A DNA stretch of 64,000 bases from Mesorhizobium ciceri biovar biserrulae WSM1271 (GCF_000185905.1 NC_014923.1:5355501-5419500), one strand, 5' to 3'. Shown: positions 54,188-63,313, counted from the first letter of the stretch. A program made the numbers and translations. The notes: generated by a model from the sequence alone, not told the origin.

Positions 54188-55105
54188 GTGAAAACCCTCA
54201 AGACATCGCTTCCCCTGCTGAACGCCATGGTCGTCTTCGAGGCTGCCGCTAGGCATGGCGGGCTGACGCTGGCCGCACAGGAGCTCAACATCGCACAATC
54301 GGCGGTCAGCAGGCATGTCGCCAATCTCGAGCGCCAGCTGTCGGTCGAGCTGTTCACGCGCAGAGGCAACCGCGTCGCCGTCACCGGGGCCGGCAACACG
54401 CTGGCCGAAGCGATCCGCGAGGGTCTCGGCACCATCAGGCAAGCGGTCGAGGATTTGACCGCGCACGACAGCGATACATTCGTGATCGGCTGCAGCCACG
54501 ACTTCGCGCAGGCATGGCTGATGCCGCGCTTCGGCCTCATCACATCGCAGGTTGCCGATGGCCGGGTGCTGCTGCAGACATCCACCGACTACAGGGATTT
54601 CGACCAGCCTGAAGTGGCATTGTCGATCCGTTTCGGCGAAGCCGGGCAATGGCCCGAATTCGTGACCGAAAAACTGCTCGAGGGTGAGTGGTTCCCGGTT
54701 TGCGCGCCCGCGTTCCTGGCGCGTTATCCGGCGCTCGCCTCGGAAGAGCCTGAGGCTTTCCTGGCAGTGCCGCTGCTGCATCAGGTGACGCCGCCGGCCG
54801 CGATCGACAGTTGGCAATCGTGGGTCGGAACCGACCGGAAACTCGACGGACCTCGGTTCACCGGCTACATGTCGATGATACACGAAACCATCGCCGGGCG
54901 CGGCGCGGCGCTCGCCTGGGCGGGATTTGCGGACGAGCATCTGCGCCGCGGCCAGCTCGTCCGGCTGACCAAGACCTCGCGGCGCCACGCCGGCTCCTTC
55001 CACATCGTCATGAGGAAGAACGCCGGCCCGGTTGTCAGGGCGGTGGCGCAGGCGCTGCTCGGCAGCGTCGGCGACAGCTTGCAGGCAAGGGCCGGGGGCA
55101 GCTGA
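54188..55105 (+). CDS. LysR-family regulator, GcvA-like
   Basis: Regulator of 305 residues from GTG 54188. The N-terminal helix-turn-helix is FEAAARHGGLTLAAQELNIAQSAVSRHVANLERQL near 18-52, of the GcvA/AmpR type. The effector domain ends LQARAGGS. It is divergent from the Rieske oxygenase gene across a T-N11-A dyad and probably activates it. Downstream an FAD oxidase gene converges with a 3-bp gap. Confidence 0.9.
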   Translation: MKTLKTSLPLLNAMVVFEAAARHGGLTLAAQELNIAQSAVSRHVANLERQLSVELFTRRGNRVAVTGAGNTLAEAIREGLGTIRQAVEDLTAHDSDTFVIGCSHDFAQAWLMPRFGLITSQVADGRVLLQTSTDYRDFDQPEVALSIRFGEAGQWPEFVTEKLLEGEWFPVCAPAFLARYPALASEEPEAFLAVPLLHQVTPPAAIDSWQSWVGTDRKLDGPRFTGYMSMIHETIAGRGAALAWAGFADEHLRRGQLVRLTKTSRRHAGSFHIVMRKNAGPVVRAVAQALLGSVGDSLQARAGGS

Positions 55106-55108
55106 CGA

Positions 55109-56380
55109 TCAGGCCTCGCGACCAAACCGCGACGCCTCGTGACGCGCGCCCCAGACCGGCATGGCGGCTTCGATTTCAGCTTCCGACTTGAAAGCATCGG
55201 ATGCGTAGCGATCGACACGGAACCGCTCGACGGAAACGAACGGGGTCTGCCCGAGAACCAGTTCGCAAGAGAGCCGGCCAAGACCCGGTCCATGGGTGAC
55301 GCCGCTCTCATTGTCGCCACCGACGACCACGATATTGTCGCTGCCGGGGACTTTGCCGACGATAAGGTTGTTGTCGGGCGTGTAGCACGGCACGCCTTGC
55401 GCCCAGCTCGCGATCCTCGAACCGCGCAGCGGCGGGAACACCGTCTGCAACTCGGCAAGCTCCTGCTCGGAGGTTTCCTGCATCAGCCCGATATTGTGCG
55501 GCTGGCCGGGTTCGATTTCGCTGTCGTTCGTCTTGTAGAGAGGTTTGTAGTGCCGGCCGGTTCCCCACATGACGGCGCCGAATGTCTCGCGCAGCCACAG
55601 CCGCAATTCGCGGCACTGGACGGTGGGAATGGTCGATGGCAGCCCACGGTCGTCGGTGACGATGCGCGTTGCAACGACGCGCAGCAGCGGCAACTGCCAG
55701 CCAAGGCCTGACAGGACCTGATTGTTCCAGGCGCCGGCGGCAACAATCACGCCATCAGCCTCAAGACCGCCCTGGTCGGTCTCGATCGTCACCCGGTCGC
55801 CGGCATCATGGACGGCAGTCACGCGTGTGTTGCTGCGGAAGACGCCGCCGAGCTCGCTGGTCTGGCCGGTCAGCACCCCCATCGCCAGCTTGGTGTCGAG
55901 CTGGATGCCATGCGGATTGTAGGCCGCCGAATGGACCCGGGCCGGATCGATGAGACCCTGCATCTTCTGCCCGATCTGCACGGCATCCAGGTCCTGCATT
56001 TCCGGCGGCGCATAGGGAGAATCCAGCACCGGGCGGACGAAGCGTTCGCGCCCGTCCTCGGTCAGCGCCATGATCAAGGTGCCGTTCGGCCGATAACCAA
56101 TCTCGGCGCCGACCTCGTGCAGCCTGCGATAGAAATCGAGGCCATATTGCTGCAGCTGAAAGCCCTCTTCACCGAGCGGGATCATGCCGGCGGACCAATG
56201 GGAGACGAAGCCAGCACCGGCGCTTGTGGTTGCGGCACCCGGCTGGCCGGCATCGATGACCGTCACCCGGCGCACGCCGGACCGCAGCAGATGGAAAGCC
56301 GCGCTGCAGCCGATGATGCCGCCGCCAATCACCGCGATATGCCTGCTATCGCTGCCGCCATGGCTTCCGTTTGAACTCAT
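55109..56380 (-). CDS. FAD-dependent oxidase/dehydrogenase (DAO family)
   Basis: Flavoprotein of 423 residues with VIGGGIIGCSAAFHLLRSG near 17-35, the ASTAGAGF-like TTSAGAGFVSHWS segment and the C-terminal GGDNESGVTHGPGLGRL. The family includes glycine, sarcosine and dimethylglycine oxidases. Its promoter overlaps the TAGACA palindrome at 56460-56475, so it appears co-regulated with the dipeptidase-like and Dpp genes. With the Rieske demethylase-type gene nearby, N-methylated amines are a plausible substrate class. Confidence 0.88.
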   Translation of the reverse strand: MSSNGSHGGSDSRHIAVIGGGIIGCSAAFHLLRSGVRRVTVIDAGQPGAATTSAGAGFVSHWSAGMIPLGEEGFQLQQYGLDFYRRLHEVGAEIGYRPNGTLIMALTEDGRERFVRPVLDSPYAPPEMQDLDAVQIGQKMQGLIDPARVHSAAYNPHGIQLDTKLAMGVLTGQTSELGGVFRSNTRVTAVHDAGDRVTIETDQGGLEADGVIVAAGAWNNQVLSGLGWQLPLLRVVATRIVTDDRGLPSTIPTVQCRELRLWLRETFGAVMWGTGRHYKPLYKTNDSEIEPGQPHNIGLMQETSEQELAELQTVFPPLRGSRIASWAQGVPCYTPDNNLIVGKVPGSDNIVVVGGDNESGVTHGPGLGRLSCELVLGQTPFVSVERFRVDRYASDAFKSEAEIEAAMPVWGARHEASRFGREA

Positions 56381-56433
56381 CTTTGTTCTCCCTTTTGCCG
56401 ATGTTCCGGTCGGAGCGACATACAGCGACGGCG

Positions 56434-56461
56434 ACCATACAGGCTCGTCCCGGACTGTCTA
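56434..56461 (-). promoter_or_regulatory. Candidate promoter of the FAD oxidase gene
   Basis: On the minus strand TAGACA (56456-56461), 16 bp, TATGGT (56434-56439), about 50 bp before the ATG at 56380. The -35 box shares bases with the palindrome, so a bound regulator would block it. Confidence 0.55.
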
Positions 56462-56475
56462 GACACATGTGTCTG
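56460..56475. promoter_or_regulatory. Palindromic operator, copy 1 (TAGACA-N4-TGTCTG)
   Basis: Sixteen bases with a perfect 14-bp core AGACACATGTGTCT (56461-56474), in the divergent region between the oxidase (56380) and dipeptidase-like (56576) genes. It matches copy 2 at 57770-57785 in both arms. On the plus strand TAGACA with GATACT 16 bp later (56482-56487) also makes a possible promoter for the dipeptidase-like gene. Confidence 0.7.
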
Positions 56476-56575
56476 TGGCCTGATACTTGATGCGCACTGC
56501 ATCTGGATCACACGTCCGGAACGCCGCTTGATCCGGCTTTCCGTTGTGTTGTGTCGCCGAGAGAGCGAGGAAAAA

Positions 56576-57568
56576 GTGAGCGTTTCGACAGCCGCCCAGG
56601 CCATTTTCGACAGTGAAATCATATGGGACGCGCATTCCGGCTTCATGCCGGACCCGGCGGCGGACCTGAACAATCTGCAGATCTGGCGCGACGCCGGCAT
56701 CGACTATCTGTCGATCGATGTCGGCTTCGACCTGTTGCCCTGGGAGCAGACCGTGCGGACGCTCGCAAATTTCCGCCACTGGATCCTTGCCAATCCCGAG
56801 CACTACACGCTGGTCTCCTCCGTCGCGGAAATCCGCAAGGCCAAGCTTGAAGGCAAACTGGCGATCACCTTCGACATCGAGGGCATGAACGCGCTCGACG
56901 GCCGTATCGAGATGGTGGAGTTCTATCACCATCTGGGCGTCCGCCAGATCCTGTTTGCGTACAACAGGAACAATCTGGCCGGCGGCGGTTGCCACGATGT
57001 CGAGACCAGCCTGACGGCGTTCGGCCGCGAGGTCATCGACGAGATGAACCGTCTCGGCATGTTCGTCGACGTCACCCACACCGGCTATCGCACCTCGATG
57101 GAGGTGATGGAATACTCCAACCGGCCGGTCATCTTCTCGCACTCCAACGCCAAGGCCTTGTGCGGCCATGGCCGCAATATCACCGACGAGCAGATCAAGG
57201 CCTGCGCGCGCACCGGCGGCATCGTCGCGATCGTCGGGCTCAATCGTTTCCTGGGAGAGGGACGCACGGACTCGGACAGGTTGGCTGACCACATCGAATA
57301 TCTCGTCGACCTGGCTGGCCCAAATCATGTCGGCATCGGACTGGACTACGCCTTTCCGGTTGATGTCAAAGGCATCGACCGCATCATTTCCGACAATCCG
57401 CAATTCTGGCCCAAGAGCGAATATCCGGAGGGGGCGACGACCTACGCGGCTCCAGGTCAGATGCGCGAACTGACCGAGGTTCTTCTGCGCCGCGGCCAGT
57501 CCGAGCAGACCGTGCGCGATGTCCTGGGCGGCAATTTCATGCGCCTGGCGGCTGAAATCTGGAAGTGA
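56576..57568 (+). CDS. M19 (renal/membrane dipeptidase) family protein
   Basis: TIM-barrel metallo-peptidase-like protein of 330 residues from GTG 56576, chosen for GAGGA five bases before it. Conserved family residues are Glu in ITFDIEGMNAL and His in VDVTHTG and VIFSHSNAK. The N-terminal metal motif is odd: WDAHSGF has Gly where HxD normally supplies an Asp ligand. It may therefore bind fewer metals or act on a different substrate. M19 proteins also occur in glycine-betaine catabolic clusters. It precedes a Dpp-type transporter. Confidence 0.85.
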   Translation: MSVSTAAQAIFDSEIIWDAHSGFMPDPAADLNNLQIWRDAGIDYLSIDVGFDLLPWEQTVRTLANFRHWILANPEHYTLVSSVAEIRKAKLEGKLAITFDIEGMNALDGRIEMVEFYHHLGVRQILFAYNRNNLAGGGCHDVETSLTAFGREVIDEMNRLGMFVDVTHTGYRTSMEVMEYSNRPVIFSHSNAKALCGHGRNITDEQIKACARTGGIVAIVGLNRFLGEGRTDSDRLADHIEYLVDLAGPNHVGIGLDYAFPVDVKGIDRIISDNPQFWPKSEYPEGATTYAAPGQMRELTEVLLRRGQSEQTVRDVLGGNFMRLAAEIWK

Positions 57569-57573
57569 GCGGC

Positions 57574-57595
57574 GGCGGAGAGACCTATCTCCGCT
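57574..57595 (+). terminator. Terminator-like hairpin after the M19 gene
   Basis: GCGGAGA (57575-57581) pairs with TCTCCGC (57588-57594) across GACCTA, with a flanking G-T wobble, immediately after the stop at 57568. T-run is weak (TACAACTCTTG). Confidence 0.55.
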
Positions 57596-57886
57596 ACAAC
57601 TCTTGATCCAGGCCCCACCGAATGGCGGGCCAGGCCATATCGTCTGCGCGATCACATTCCGCCCGCGACTTGCCCAAGTCGACGCGCCGGCGGCGGTCGG
57701 AACAGATGTCGAGATTTTTCCGCAAGATCGTCGGTATCCAAGATTCGGACGTGCCGGCAAAATTTTCGCTAGACATAGATGTCTATTATTAGCAGTTTTA
57801 GCGGACCGACACATTCGGCCCGGCTTGGAGAATGGCCTGCGGCCTGAAAAGAAAACAAGACAACGAAAACAGCTGAGGGGTAGAGC
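57596..57886. other. Rest of the 318-bp gap before the Dpp operon
   Basis: No gene is recognisable. It holds a GGCCC/GGGCC inverted repeat near 57611-57631, the palindrome at 57770-57785 and the AT-rich start region of the dpp operon. TATTAT (57784-57789), overlapping the right arm of the palindrome, is a likely -10. Confidence 0.5.
57770..57785. promoter_or_regulatory. Palindromic operator, copy 2 (TAGACA-N4-TGTCTA)
   Basis: TAGACATAGATGTCTA has perfect 7-bp arms around AG. It overlaps the likely -10 (TATTAT, 57784-57789) about 100 bp before the dpp binding-protein gene. The position suits a repressor. Copy 1 lies at 56460-56475. Confidence 0.7.
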
Positions 57887-59446
57887 ATGTCCATTCTAGC
57901 CGACACCAGGGTTTCGCGCCGCAGCCTGCTCGCCGGAGCCGGCGCTTTCGGCCTTGCCTCAATGGTCAATCCAAAAGTTTCCTGGTCGAGCGACGGGCCG
58001 ATCCTCAAGGTGCGATCCTACGCCGACATCCAGACGCTCGACCCTTGCTTCCGGCTGGCGGCGCCTGAAGGCGACATCACCAGCGTCATCTTCGCCGGCC
58101 TCGTCGTCACCACGCCTGGCGACAGCTGGGGCTGGCGGCCGATGGCGGCGGAAACGATCAAGCAGCTCGATCCGCTGACCGTCGCCTTCCAGCTGCGCGA
58201 CAATATCGGCTTCACCGATGGCTACGGCCAGATGACGGCCGAAGACGTCAAGTTTTCGATCGAACGCATCGCCGACCCAGCCAACAAGAGCCCCTATTCC
58301 GGCGACTGGGCAACGCTCAAGGAAGTCGAGGTCAAGGACAAGCTGTCGGGGCTGATCCACCTGAAACAAGCCTTCGCGCCGCTGTGGACGTCGACCTTGC
58401 CGACGCCGTCCGGCACCATCCTGTCAAAGCGCGCCATCACCGAGCTCGGTGGCAAGATGGGCGTCAAGCCAGTGGCTCAGTCAGGCCCCTACATCCTGAA
58501 GGAATGGCTGCCCAAGCAGCGCACGGTGCTGGTCCGCAATCCCGACTGGAAGTACGAGCAAGGTGCCTTCGCGGAAATCCACATTCATCCGATCGAGGAC
58601 GAGAAGACCGCCGAACTCGGCTATGAGGCCGGCGACCTCGACTACACCTGGACCGCGGTCTCCTCGATCTCGCGCCTGAAGCAGACGCCGCCGCCGAAGA
58701 CGACAGTGGTGGAGAAGCCTTCGCTGGCCTTTGTCTGGCTCGGCATGAACCAGGATGTCGCTCCCTTCAACAATCCCAACATGCGCCGCGCGGTTCAGTA
58801 CGCCGTGGACCGCAAGGCGGTGGTCGATGCTGCCTATTTCGGCGCCGCCGCAACCGCCACCGGCATCATCGCGCCCGGCCTGCCCGGCCATCGCGAGAAG
58901 AACCTTTTCGATTTCGACCCAGACCGCGCCCGCGACATGATCGCCAAGGAGGGGCTGGCCGGCACGACGATCACGCTCGACATCCTCAACAAGACCGAGC
59001 GGCTGACCGCGGCGCAGGTCGTGCAGTCGAACCTGCAGGATGTCGGCCTCAATGTGGAGATCAAGCAGAACGACAGCGGCACCTTCTGGACGCTTGGCGC
59101 CAAGGAAGGCGACTACTGGAAGAAGCTGCAGATGATCATCAGCCGCTTCTCCATGCAGCCGGATCCGAGCTGGGCGACTGCCTGGTTCACCCGCGACCAG
59201 ATCGGCGTCTGGAACTGGGAGCGGTTTTCCAGCGAGGAATTCGACAAGCTCAATGCCGAAGGCATGGTCGAGCTCGACCCGGCGAAACGCGATGTCATCT
59301 ACAAGAAGCTGCAGGACCTGATGGAGGAGAACGGCAACTACGTTTTCCTGACGCATGAGGTCACCGGCATCATGAATCGAGACACGCTTGTGGCCGGCCT
59401 GAAGCCGAACGGCGAACCCGTCTTCACCGACTTCAAACCGGCATGA
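57887..59446 (+). CDS. Dipeptide/oligopeptide ABC substrate-binding protein (SBP family 5)
   Basis: Binding protein of 519 residues. A twin-arginine-type signal is visible (VSRRSLLAGAGAFGLASMV, near 9-28). The family 5 core follows (RDNIGFTDGYGQMTAEDVKFSIERI, DPDRARDMIAKEG). It is of normal length for DppA/OppA. It is the first gene of a complete Dpp-type set and is preceded by the TAGACA palindrome, so it is probably induced together with the dipeptidase-like gene. The ligand may be a dipeptide or related amide. Confidence 0.92.
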   Translation: MSILADTRVSRRSLLAGAGAFGLASMVNPKVSWSSDGPILKVRSYADIQTLDPCFRLAAPEGDITSVIFAGLVVTTPGDSWGWRPMAAETIKQLDPLTVAFQLRDNIGFTDGYGQMTAEDVKFSIERIADPANKSPYSGDWATLKEVEVKDKLSGLIHLKQAFAPLWTSTLPTPSGTILSKRAITELGGKMGVKPVAQSGPYILKEWLPKQRTVLVRNPDWKYEQGAFAEIHIHPIEDEKTAELGYEAGDLDYTWTAVSSISRLKQTPPPKTTVVEKPSLAFVWLGMNQDVAPFNNPNMRRAVQYAVDRKAVVDAAYFGAAATATGIIAPGLPGHREKNLFDFDPDRARDMIAKEGLAGTTITLDILNKTERLTAAQVVQSNLQDVGLNVEIKQNDSGTFWTLGAKEGDYWKKLQMIISRFSMQPDPSWATAWFTRDQIGVWNWERFSSEEFDKLNAEGMVELDPAKRDVIYKKLQDLMEENGNYVFLTHEVTGIMNRDTLVAGLKPNGEPVFTDFKPA

Positions 59447-59498
59447 TGTCGGCGGGCGGGGCTCGCCCCCACCAAAGACCGTCCGACAGGTACCGAAA

Positions 59499-60446
59499 AT
59501 GATCCGCTACGCCCTCAAGCGTCTGTGGCTTGGCGCCATCATCATCAGCGTCGCTATGATGATGATGTTCGCCATGGTCTACCTCATTCCCGGCGACCCG
59601 GCCTCCGTCGCGCTGGGGCCACGCGCGACGCCGGAGATGATGGAGGCGCTGCGCGTGCGCATGGGCCTCGACCAGCCGGTGTGGCGGCAGTTCCTGCACT
59701 TCTACGGATCGGTCCTGCGCGGTGACCTGGGCACCGAGGTTCTGTCGAACCGGCCGGTGCTGGACGTGGTGATCGAGCAGCTTCCGTTCACGCTGGCGCT
59801 GGTGGTCGGCGGCATCACCTGGTCGGTGGCGCTTGGCATCCCGCTTGGCTGTATCGCCGCGGTGCGCCGAGGCGGCTTTGTCGATCAGGTGATCGGGGTT
59901 CTTTCGGTGGCGATGATCGCCGTGCCGTCCTTCGTCGTCGCCATCTATTCGCTGCTGGTGTTCGCGGTCGCACTGCAATGGCTGCCGGCGATCGGCGCCG
60001 GCGAACCGGGCGACCTCACCAGCCGGCTCCAGCACCTCATCCTGCCGTCGCTGGCGGTCGGACTTGGCTGGATCGGCTACATCTCGCGCATAGTGCGCGC
60101 CTCGATGCTGGAGACGCTGGAGGCCAGCCATATCCGCACGGCGCGCGCCTTCGGCCTGACCGAAAACAGGATCGTCTACACCTATGCGCTGCGCATTGCC
60201 GTGCTGCCAACGATCACCCTGCTCGGCGTCGGTATCGGCCACATGCTGTCGTCTTCCGTTTTCGCCGAAATCGTCTTCGCCCGCCCCGGCATCGGCAAGC
60301 TGGTCTATGAGGCGATCTCGGTGCGCAACTATCCCATCGTCTCCGGAGCCGTGCTGGTCACCACGGTCTTCTTCGTCCTCGTCAACGTAGCAGCCGACAT
60401 CCTCGTCGGTGTATTGGATCCCCGTGTCAGATCAAGTTTCAACTGA
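59499..60446 (+). CDS. Dipeptide ABC permease, DppB type
   Basis: Permease of 315 residues starting MIRYALKRLW. It has an N-terminal span, the AVRRGGFVDQVIGVLS segment and the EAA-like loop LEASHIRTARAFGLTENRIVYTYALR near 206-231. The VFARPGIGKLVYEAI motif near the end is typical of DppB. It overlaps the next permease by 23 bp. Confidence 0.93.
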   Translation: MIRYALKRLWLGAIIISVAMMMMFAMVYLIPGDPASVALGPRATPEMMEALRVRMGLDQPVWRQFLHFYGSVLRGDLGTEVLSNRPVLDVVIEQLPFTLALVVGGITWSVALGIPLGCIAAVRRGGFVDQVIGVLSVAMIAVPSFVVAIYSLLVFAVALQWLPAIGAGEPGDLTSRLQHLILPSLAVGLGWIGYISRIVRASMLETLEASHIRTARAFGLTENRIVYTYALRIAVLPTITLLGVGIGHMLSSSVFAEIVFARPGIGKLVYEAISVRNYPIVSGAVLVTTVFFVLVNVAADILVGVLDPRVRSSFN

Positions 60447-61314
60447 GCTGTCTTCCGGCGGCAGCCGGTTGTCCGGATTGTGGCGCACCGTGCGCGGCAT
60501 CATGCGCGAGCCGCTCGGCGCCGTCGGCCTGACGCTGGTGACGCTGGTGGTGCTGTCGGCGGTGTTTGCCAGCGCGCTGACCAGCTATGCGCCGAGCAAG
60601 ATATCGCCGGCCGAACGCTTCGCTTCGCCGAGCCTGCTGCATCTGCTCGGCACCGACCACCTCGGCCGTGATCTTCTGACCCGGGTGCTCTATGGCGGGC
60701 GCGTCGCGCTCTTGATCGCGCTCGGCGCGACAGCGGTGTCGCTGGTCCTCGGCGTGGTGCTCGGGCTGATCGCCGGCTATGGGCCGCGCTGGCTCGACAA
60801 TGTGCTGCTGCTGATCTTCGACGCCGTGAAGAGCTTTCCCACCGTCATGCTGGCGCTGACGCTGGTCACCCTGTTCGGCCCCTCGCTCTATGCGGTGGTG
60901 CTGGTGGTGATGCTGGTCAATGTGCCGGGCTATGCCCGCATCATCAGGACGCAGACGCTGGTGCTGAAGTCGGCCGAACATGTCATGGCGGCGCGCTCGA
61001 TGGGCGCCAGTGCCGGCCGTATCCTGCGCGTCCATATCCTGCCCAACATCATCGGCCCGATCCTGATCCTGATATCGATGGACATTCCCGTGGTGGTGGC
61101 GATCGAGGCCGGCATGAGCTTCCTCGGGCTCGGCGTGCGGCCGCCAACGCCGAGCTGGGGCGCGATCCTCAATGACGGCTTTGCCAACATCCGCGATTCC
61201 TACTGGATCGTGATTGCCGGCGGCCTGCCCATCGTGCTGACCACACTCGGCTTCACCTTCTTCGGCGAGACGCTGCGCGACCTCTTCGATCCCCGGCTGA
61301 AGGGGCGGTCATGA
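60424..61314 (+). CDS. Dipeptide ABC permease, DppC type
   Basis: Permease of 296 residues. The start is set at GTG 60424 (VSDQVSTEL), inside the 3' end of the DppB gene; a GTG at 60409 is the alternative. It has the DppC features HLLGTDHLGRDLLTRVLYGGRV near 74-95, the EAA loop AARSMGASAGRILRVHILPN and GVRPPTPSWGAILNDG. It overlaps the DppD-type ATPase by 4 bp. Confidence 0.92.
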   Translation: MSDQVSTELSSGGSRLSGLWRTVRGIMREPLGAVGLTLVTLVVLSAVFASALTSYAPSKISPAERFASPSLLHLLGTDHLGRDLLTRVLYGGRVALLIALGATAVSLVLGVVLGLIAGYGPRWLDNVLLLIFDAVKSFPTVMLALTLVTLFGPSLYAVVLVVMLVNVPGYARIIRTQTLVLKSAEHVMAARSMGASAGRILRVHILPNIIGPILILISMDIPVVVAIEAGMSFLGLGVRPPTPSWGAILNDGFANIRDSYWIVIAGGLPIVLTTLGFTFFGETLRDLFDPRLKGRS

Positions 61315-62294
61315 CGGTTCTCGCGATCAAGGATCTGAGCGTCGCCTTCCACACCGAGAGTGGGCGACTGGAGGCGCTGAAGCAGGTGAGTTTTTCCGTG
61401 GCGGCCAACCGCAGCGTTGGCGTGGTCGGCGAATCCGGCTGCGGGAAGTCGACGCTCATCAACGCCATTCTCGGCCTGCTCGCCGACAATGGCGAGATAT
61501 TATCGGGCGAGATCATCTTCGAGGGCGACAAAGACCTCGCCCGGCTTGACCCCACGGCGATGCGCGGCTTGCGCGGCCAAAGGATAGCTACCGTTTTCCA
61601 GGACCCGATGGGTGCGCTCAACCCGGTGCTGTCGGTGGGGCGGCAGATGCGCGACATCCAGTATCGCTCGGGTCTGTCGAAGCGGGACAAGGATGCGCGC
61701 TCGGTCGCCATGCTGCGCAAGGTTCGCATTCCCGATCCGGAAAGCCGGCTGACGCAGTTTCCGCACGAATTCTCCGGCGGCATGAAGCAGCGCATCGCCA
61801 TCGCCATGGCGCTGATGATGGAGCCGGCGCTGCTGATCGCCGACGAGCCGACCACGGCGCTCGATGCGACGCTGGAGGTGGCCACCATCGAACTGCTCAA
61901 GGATCTGCAGCGCGACATCGGCTGCTCGGTGCTGTTCATCTCGCATCATCTGGGCGTGATCGCCGAACTCTGCGACGAGATGATCGTGATGTATGCCGGC
62001 GAGGTCGTGGAAAGCGGCACGACCCGCGAGATCTTCCACGACGCCCGCCATCCCTACACGCAGAAGCTGCTGGCCTGCGATCCCGCCCGGCTGTCGCAGC
62101 GTGTGCCCCGGCTGCCGACGATTGCCGGGACCTTGCCGGACCTGCGCCGCCGACCAAGCGGCTGCGTCTTCCAGCCGCGCTGCGATCGCGCCGACGCCCA
62201 ATGCCTGACGACGCCTCCCAGCGCCCCTGTCGGCGGATCTCATATCGCCCATTGCTGGCACTCGGACGTTCCACTGGGGGCCATGAGCGCATGA
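61311..62294 (+). CDS. Dipeptide ABC ATPase, DppD type
   Basis: ATPase of 327 residues with Walker A GESGCGKST near 39-47, signature FSGGMKQRIAIAMALMMEP and Walker B LLIADEPTTALD. The oligopeptide C-terminal motif is present (HPYTQKLLACDP, then FQPRCDRADAQC), which in this family binds an iron-sulfur cluster or zinc. It overlaps its DppF-type partner by 4 bp. Confidence 0.93.
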   Translation: MTVLAIKDLSVAFHTESGRLEALKQVSFSVAANRSVGVVGESGCGKSTLINAILGLLADNGEILSGEIIFEGDKDLARLDPTAMRGLRGQRIATVFQDPMGALNPVLSVGRQMRDIQYRSGLSKRDKDARSVAMLRKVRIPDPESRLTQFPHEFSGGMKQRIAIAMALMMEPALLIADEPTTALDATLEVATIELLKDLQRDIGCSVLFISHHLGVIAELCDEMIVMYAGEVVESGTTREIFHDARHPYTQKLLACDPARLSQRVPRLPTIAGTLPDLRRRPSGCVFQPRCDRADAQCLTTPPSAPVGGSHIAHCWHSDVPLGAMSA

Positions 62295-63265
62295 ACGAAG
62301 ACCTGCTCCGTGTCAGCGACCTGCGCGTCTCGTTCCGGGTTGGCGGCCTGTCCGCCAGGCTCGCGGGGCGGGCCACCGAAATCGAAGCGGTCTCCGGCGT
62401 CAGCTTCACGCTTCAACGAGGCAGCACCTTCGCGCTGGTCGGCGAATCCGGCTCGGGCAAGACGACGCTGGCGCGCACCCTCAACGGTCTTCAGCCGGTG
62501 AAAGCAGGCACGATCGTGTTCGAAGGACAGGAACTGCAAGGCCTGTCCAACGCCGCGATGAAACCGGTGCGGCGGCGCATGCCGATGATGTTCCAGGATC
62601 CGGTCGGATCGCTGTCGCCGCGGCTCAGCGTGCGCTCGCTGCTGTCGGAGCCTTTCGTCATCCACGGTTTGTCGGATCGCGATCTCAACGCTGAAGTCAC
62701 ACGGCTTCTTGCGCTGGTCGGGCTGCCGCGCGATTTCGCCGACCGCTACCCGCACCAGCTATCAGGCGGCCAGGCGCGCCGCGTCGGCGTAGCGCGGGCG
62801 ATTGCGCTGGACCCGGTGCTGGTCGTCGCCGACGAGCCGACCGCCGGCCTCGACGTCTCCGTGCAGGGAGAGGTGCTGAACCTGCTCAACGACCTGCGCG
62901 ACCGCATGGGCCTGTCGATGCTGATCATCACCCACAATCTGCATGTCGTGCGCCAGATCGCCGACCGCATGGCGGTGATGTATCTCGGGCGCTTCGTCGA
63001 GCAGGGCGAAACCGAAGCGATCTTCCGCGCCCCGCATCATCCCTATACGGCGGCCCTTCTCTCCGCCAATCCCGAGCCTGATCCCGACAGGGTGCATCAG
63101 CGCATCACGCTGCCGGCTGACGTTCCGTCCTTGCTGGCGCGCCCCTCAGGCTGCGAGTTTCACACACGCTGCCCGCAGGCCGAGGGCCGTTGCGCGCTGG
63201 ATGTCCCCGTCCCGGCCTCGGTCGGCGACAGCCGTCTGACCTGCCATTTCCCGCTGAACACATAA
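62291..63265 (+). CDS. Dipeptide ABC ATPase, DppF type
   Basis: ATPase of 324 residues from ATG 62291 (MNEDLLRVSD). It has Walker A GESGSGKTT near 50-58, Q-loop MMFQDPVGSLSPRLSV, signature LSGGQARRVGVARAI and Walker B LVVADEPTAGLD. The peptide-transporter tail is visible (HPYTAALLSANPEPD, then FHTRCPQAEGRC). The frame to the left is a shadow of the DppD-type gene. It completes the transporter. Confidence 0.93.
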   Translation: MNEDLLRVSDLRVSFRVGGLSARLAGRATEIEAVSGVSFTLQRGSTFALVGESGSGKTTLARTLNGLQPVKAGTIVFEGQELQGLSNAAMKPVRRRMPMMFQDPVGSLSPRLSVRSLLSEPFVIHGLSDRDLNAEVTRLLALVGLPRDFADRYPHQLSGGQARRVGVARAIALDPVLVVADEPTAGLDVSVQGEVLNLLNDLRDRMGLSMLIITHNLHVVRQIADRMAVMYLGRFVEQGETEAIFRAPHHPYTAALLSANPEPDPDRVHQRITLPADVPSLLARPSGCEFHTRCPQAEGRCALDVPVPASVGDSRLTCHFPLNT

Positions 63266-63313
63266 GGATCGCCACCGGCGCAAGTGTCGGCCGGGGCGTT
63301 GAGAGGAGCCGCC

